Position numbers and translations under genes: made by a program
Notes under the pieces: generated by a model
Databases searched by the model: none
What the model was told of the DNA's origin: nothing
Seen by the model: only the letters and a program-made list of their open reading frames with translations
From: Luteimonas terrae
Lineage (GTDB): Bacteria > Pseudomonadota > Gammaproteobacteria > Xanthomonadales > Xanthomonadaceae
Assembly: GCF_004358165.1 (NCBI RefSeq)
Contig: NZ_SMTG01000004.1
Location: forward strand, 62,001 to 126,000
DNA length: 64,000 bases
Direction of reading: 5' to 3'
Part shown: positions 62,614 through 64,000 of the stretch, one piece after another
How positions within the stretch are numbered: the first letter of the stretch is position 1
Layout of the letters: every line of letters begins with the position of its first letter

Positions 62614-63621
62614 TCAGCGCCTCACCGGCCCCGTCGACCTGCGCACCTGCAATTCGTAGGGCAGTTCCAGCGTCTGGCCGGCCTTGTCGTCGCGGATCGC
62701 CTTGAGCAGTTCCAGACAGGCCACGCGGCCCATCTCGCGGCTCGGCTGACGCACCGTGGTCAGCGCCGGATAGATGTGGCGGGCGATGGGCATGTCGTCG
62801 AAGCCGCAGACCGACACGTCCTTCGGCACCGACAGGCCGCGTTCGCAGATCGCGCAGATCGCGCCGGCTGCCATGTCGTCGTTCGCGGCGAAGATCGCGG
62901 TTGGCGGCTGCGGCAGATCCAGCAGCTTGTTGGTCGCGTCGACGCCCGACTGGTGGAAGAACTTGCCCGCGACGACCAGGGAGGCATCGAAAGGGAGGCC
63001 GGCCTGCTTGAGGCCGTCGCGATAACCGGCCAGACGCCAAGCGCTGGCACCGTGCGCGGCATGGCCCTTGATGTGGGCGATGCGACGATGGCCGAGCCCT
63101 GCGAGATGCAGCACGACGTCGCGCGCGGCGCTGCGCTCGTCGACCACCGCGCCGATGCGCCGGTGCTCCTCCTTGGCCGAGACGCTGGCGTAGGGAATGC
63201 CGAGCGCCTCGAGGCGCGCGAGCAGCTTCACGTCGTCGGTGATCGGCGGCGTCAACACCACGCCGTCGATCTGCGACTGGGTGATCATCGATTCGACCTT
63301 GGCGACGATGTCCTTGGCCGTGTAGTCGACCGGCGCGAGCATCAGGTTGTAGTGCTGCGACTGGCAGGCGTCGAGCACGCCCAGCTCGACCTCCATCAGG
63401 TAGTTGCTCGACGGGTTGTCGTAGACCATCGCGACGAGATACGAGCGACGGCCTGCGAGCAGCCGCGCCGATGCCAACGGCCGGTACTGCAGCTTTTCCA
63501 CCGCAGCCTCGACGGCCACGCGCGTGCGCTCCGACACGTTCGGCTCGTTGTTGAGCACGCGCGAGACGGTCTTCATCGACACGCCCGCCGCCTCGGCGAC
63601 ATCCTCGATCCGCACACGCAT
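62614..63621 (-). CDS. LacI-family transcriptional regulator 2 (TonB-receptor regulon)
   Basis: 335 residues. HTH RIEDVAEAAGVSMKTVSRVLNNEPNVSERTRVAVEAAVEKLQYRPLASARLLAG with hinge. Effector domain YLVAMVYDNPSSNYLMEVELGVLDACQ, GLGHRRIAHIKGHAAHGASAWRLAGY and VCGFDDMPIARHIYPALTTVRQP. Closely similar to the sugar-responsive LacI regulators of xanthomonad TonB-receptor loci. Probably binds TGACAACGCTGTCA, present upstream of itself/the lipoprotein gene and of the receptor. ATG 63621 gives the standard start; the longer frames are not used. Confidence 0.93.
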   Translation of the reverse strand: MRVRIEDVAEAAGVSMKTVSRVLNNEPNVSERTRVAVEAAVEKLQYRPLASARLLAGRRSYLVAMVYDNPSSNYLMEVELGVLDACQSQHYNLMLAPVDYTAKDIVAKVESMITQSQIDGVVLTPPITDDVKLLARLEALGIPYASVSAKEEHRRIGAVVDERSAARDVVLHLAGLGHRRIAHIKGHAAHGASAWRLAGYRDGLKQAGLPFDASLVVAGKFFHQSGVDATNKLLDLPQPPTAIFAANDDMAAGAICAICERGLSVPKDVSVCGFDDMPIARHIYPALTTVRQPSREMGRVACLELLKAIRDDKAGQTLELPYELQVRRSTGPVRR

Positions 63622-63759
63622 GCTGTTCAATCCGGCCTGTCCGCCCCGGTCGCGCATTCTGCCAGACCCGGTGCATCATCGACGTACGTTCCGTCGGGCG
63701 CGCTATGACGCCCTGCAGCAAGCCTGTGCCGCCGCGCGCCGGTATGCTTGCCGCCTGCT

Positions 63760-63773
63760 GACAACGCTGTCAT
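63760..63773. promoter_or_regulatory. LacI-family operator TGACAACGCTGTCA upstream of the lipoprotein gene
   Basis: A perfect 14-base palindrome between the divergent lacI-type gene (start 63621) and the lipoprotein gene (start 63824), 50 bases before the latter. Identical in core to 58332-58345. TATGCT at 63744-63749 may be a -10 element just upstream. Confidence 0.75.
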
Positions 63774-63823
63774 CGCTGCCTCGCAGCCTGGCGCCCGCCT
63801 TCCACTCCTTCCGGAGCCCTTCG

Positions 63824-64000
63824 ATGATCCAGTCGCATCGCCCCGCCGCCCGCCCGTCCGTCCGTCGCGCCCTGTTGCCCGCGATGCTCGCCGCCCTCGT
63901 GTTCGGCGCCGGTTGCGCGCGCGACGAGACGCCCGTCGCCGCCGCTACGCCCGGGGCGCCTGCCGCGGCCCCGGCGGATGCCGGCGCGATCGACCCGGCG
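63824..64000 (+). CDS. Lipoprotein, 3' end outside window
   Basis: 59 codons are visible. Basic N-terminus (HRPAARPSVRR), hydrophobic core (ALLPAMLAALVFGAG) and lipobox-like VFGAGC with Cys at about residue 36, then an Ala/Pro/Gly-rich linker. GGAG lies nine bases before the ATG. It should be a lipid-anchored periplasmic or surface protein. In such loci the gene after a LacI operator is often a glycoside hydrolase, but no catalytic part is in view. Confidence 0.75.
   Translation, partial: MIQSHRPAARPSVRRALLPAMLAALVFGAGCARDETPVAAATPGAPAAAPADAGAIDPA

Overview
The window looks like chromosomal DNA of a high-GC gammaproteobacterium of the Xanthomonadaceae/Lysobacteraceae (Lysobacter- or Luteimonas-like). 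The evidence is the rhlB/trxA/rho cluster, S9 and S46 exopeptidases, a TonB-dependent receptor of the Xanthomonas/Caulobacter type, TTGGGAGG-type receptor leaders, a polA-linked C-rich sRNA resembling Xanthomonas sX13, and many short GC-rich palindromic repeats. This assignment rests on gene content only. No rRNA, tRNA or CRISPR array was seen.

Region by region: 1-1370 holds the 3' end of a polymorphic toxin with an Endonuclea_NS_2-type nuclease tip, followed by a YezG-like immunity gene. 2125-11264 (minus strand) is a probable extracytoplasmic-stress lipid-remodelling island: a periplasmic protein, a SigK-like ECF sigma factor and a RskA-like anti-sigma factor, then desaturase, FAD oxidase, DUF1365, a CFA-synthase-like methyltransferase, DUF1295, a second divergent CFA-family methyltransferase and a lipocalin. 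Successive genes from desaturase to second methyltransferase overlap by four bases. Two similar promoter-like sites (GCATCC-N16/17-CGTA) precede the two transcription blocks. 11330-22697 is mainly housekeeping: glpQ, queD, phasin, ung with a HipA-like kinase and DUF3037, a two-receiver response regulator behind ftsEX, rhlB, trxA and rho.

22733-30578 holds two secreted TonB-C-like proteins, a giant membrane ankyrin protein with ycgL, and a cyanide-insensitive bd oxidase. 30755-38934 holds a dipeptidyl peptidase, hemF behind a near-perfect FNR-type promoter and apparently leaderless, an RluA-type pseudouridine synthase, the sX13-like sRNA, polA and its DUF2782 neighbour. 38942-41300 holds an oxidoreductase and an IS110-family element with one in-frame stop, apparently sitting inside a REP-like sequence. 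41323-50606 holds an S46 peptidase, uvrD, a LOV-PAS-GGDEF-EAL protein and a TIGR00645 membrane protein.

50812-64000 is a carbohydrate (mannoside) utilisation locus. It has a GH92 alpha-mannosidase divergent from a LacI regulator, MFS sugar permease, PfkB-family sugar kinase and AGE-family isomerase operon, then a TonB-dependent receptor, a cupin_8 protein, a second LacI regulator and the start of a lipoprotein. Inferred flow: mannosides cross the outer membrane through the receptor, GH92 frees mannose, the permease imports it, the isomerase makes fructose and the kinase makes fructose-6-phosphate. Three copies of a LacI-type palindrome TGACARCGYTGTCA mark the locus. One drives an apparently decapitated gene that runs into the 3' end of the GH92 gene.
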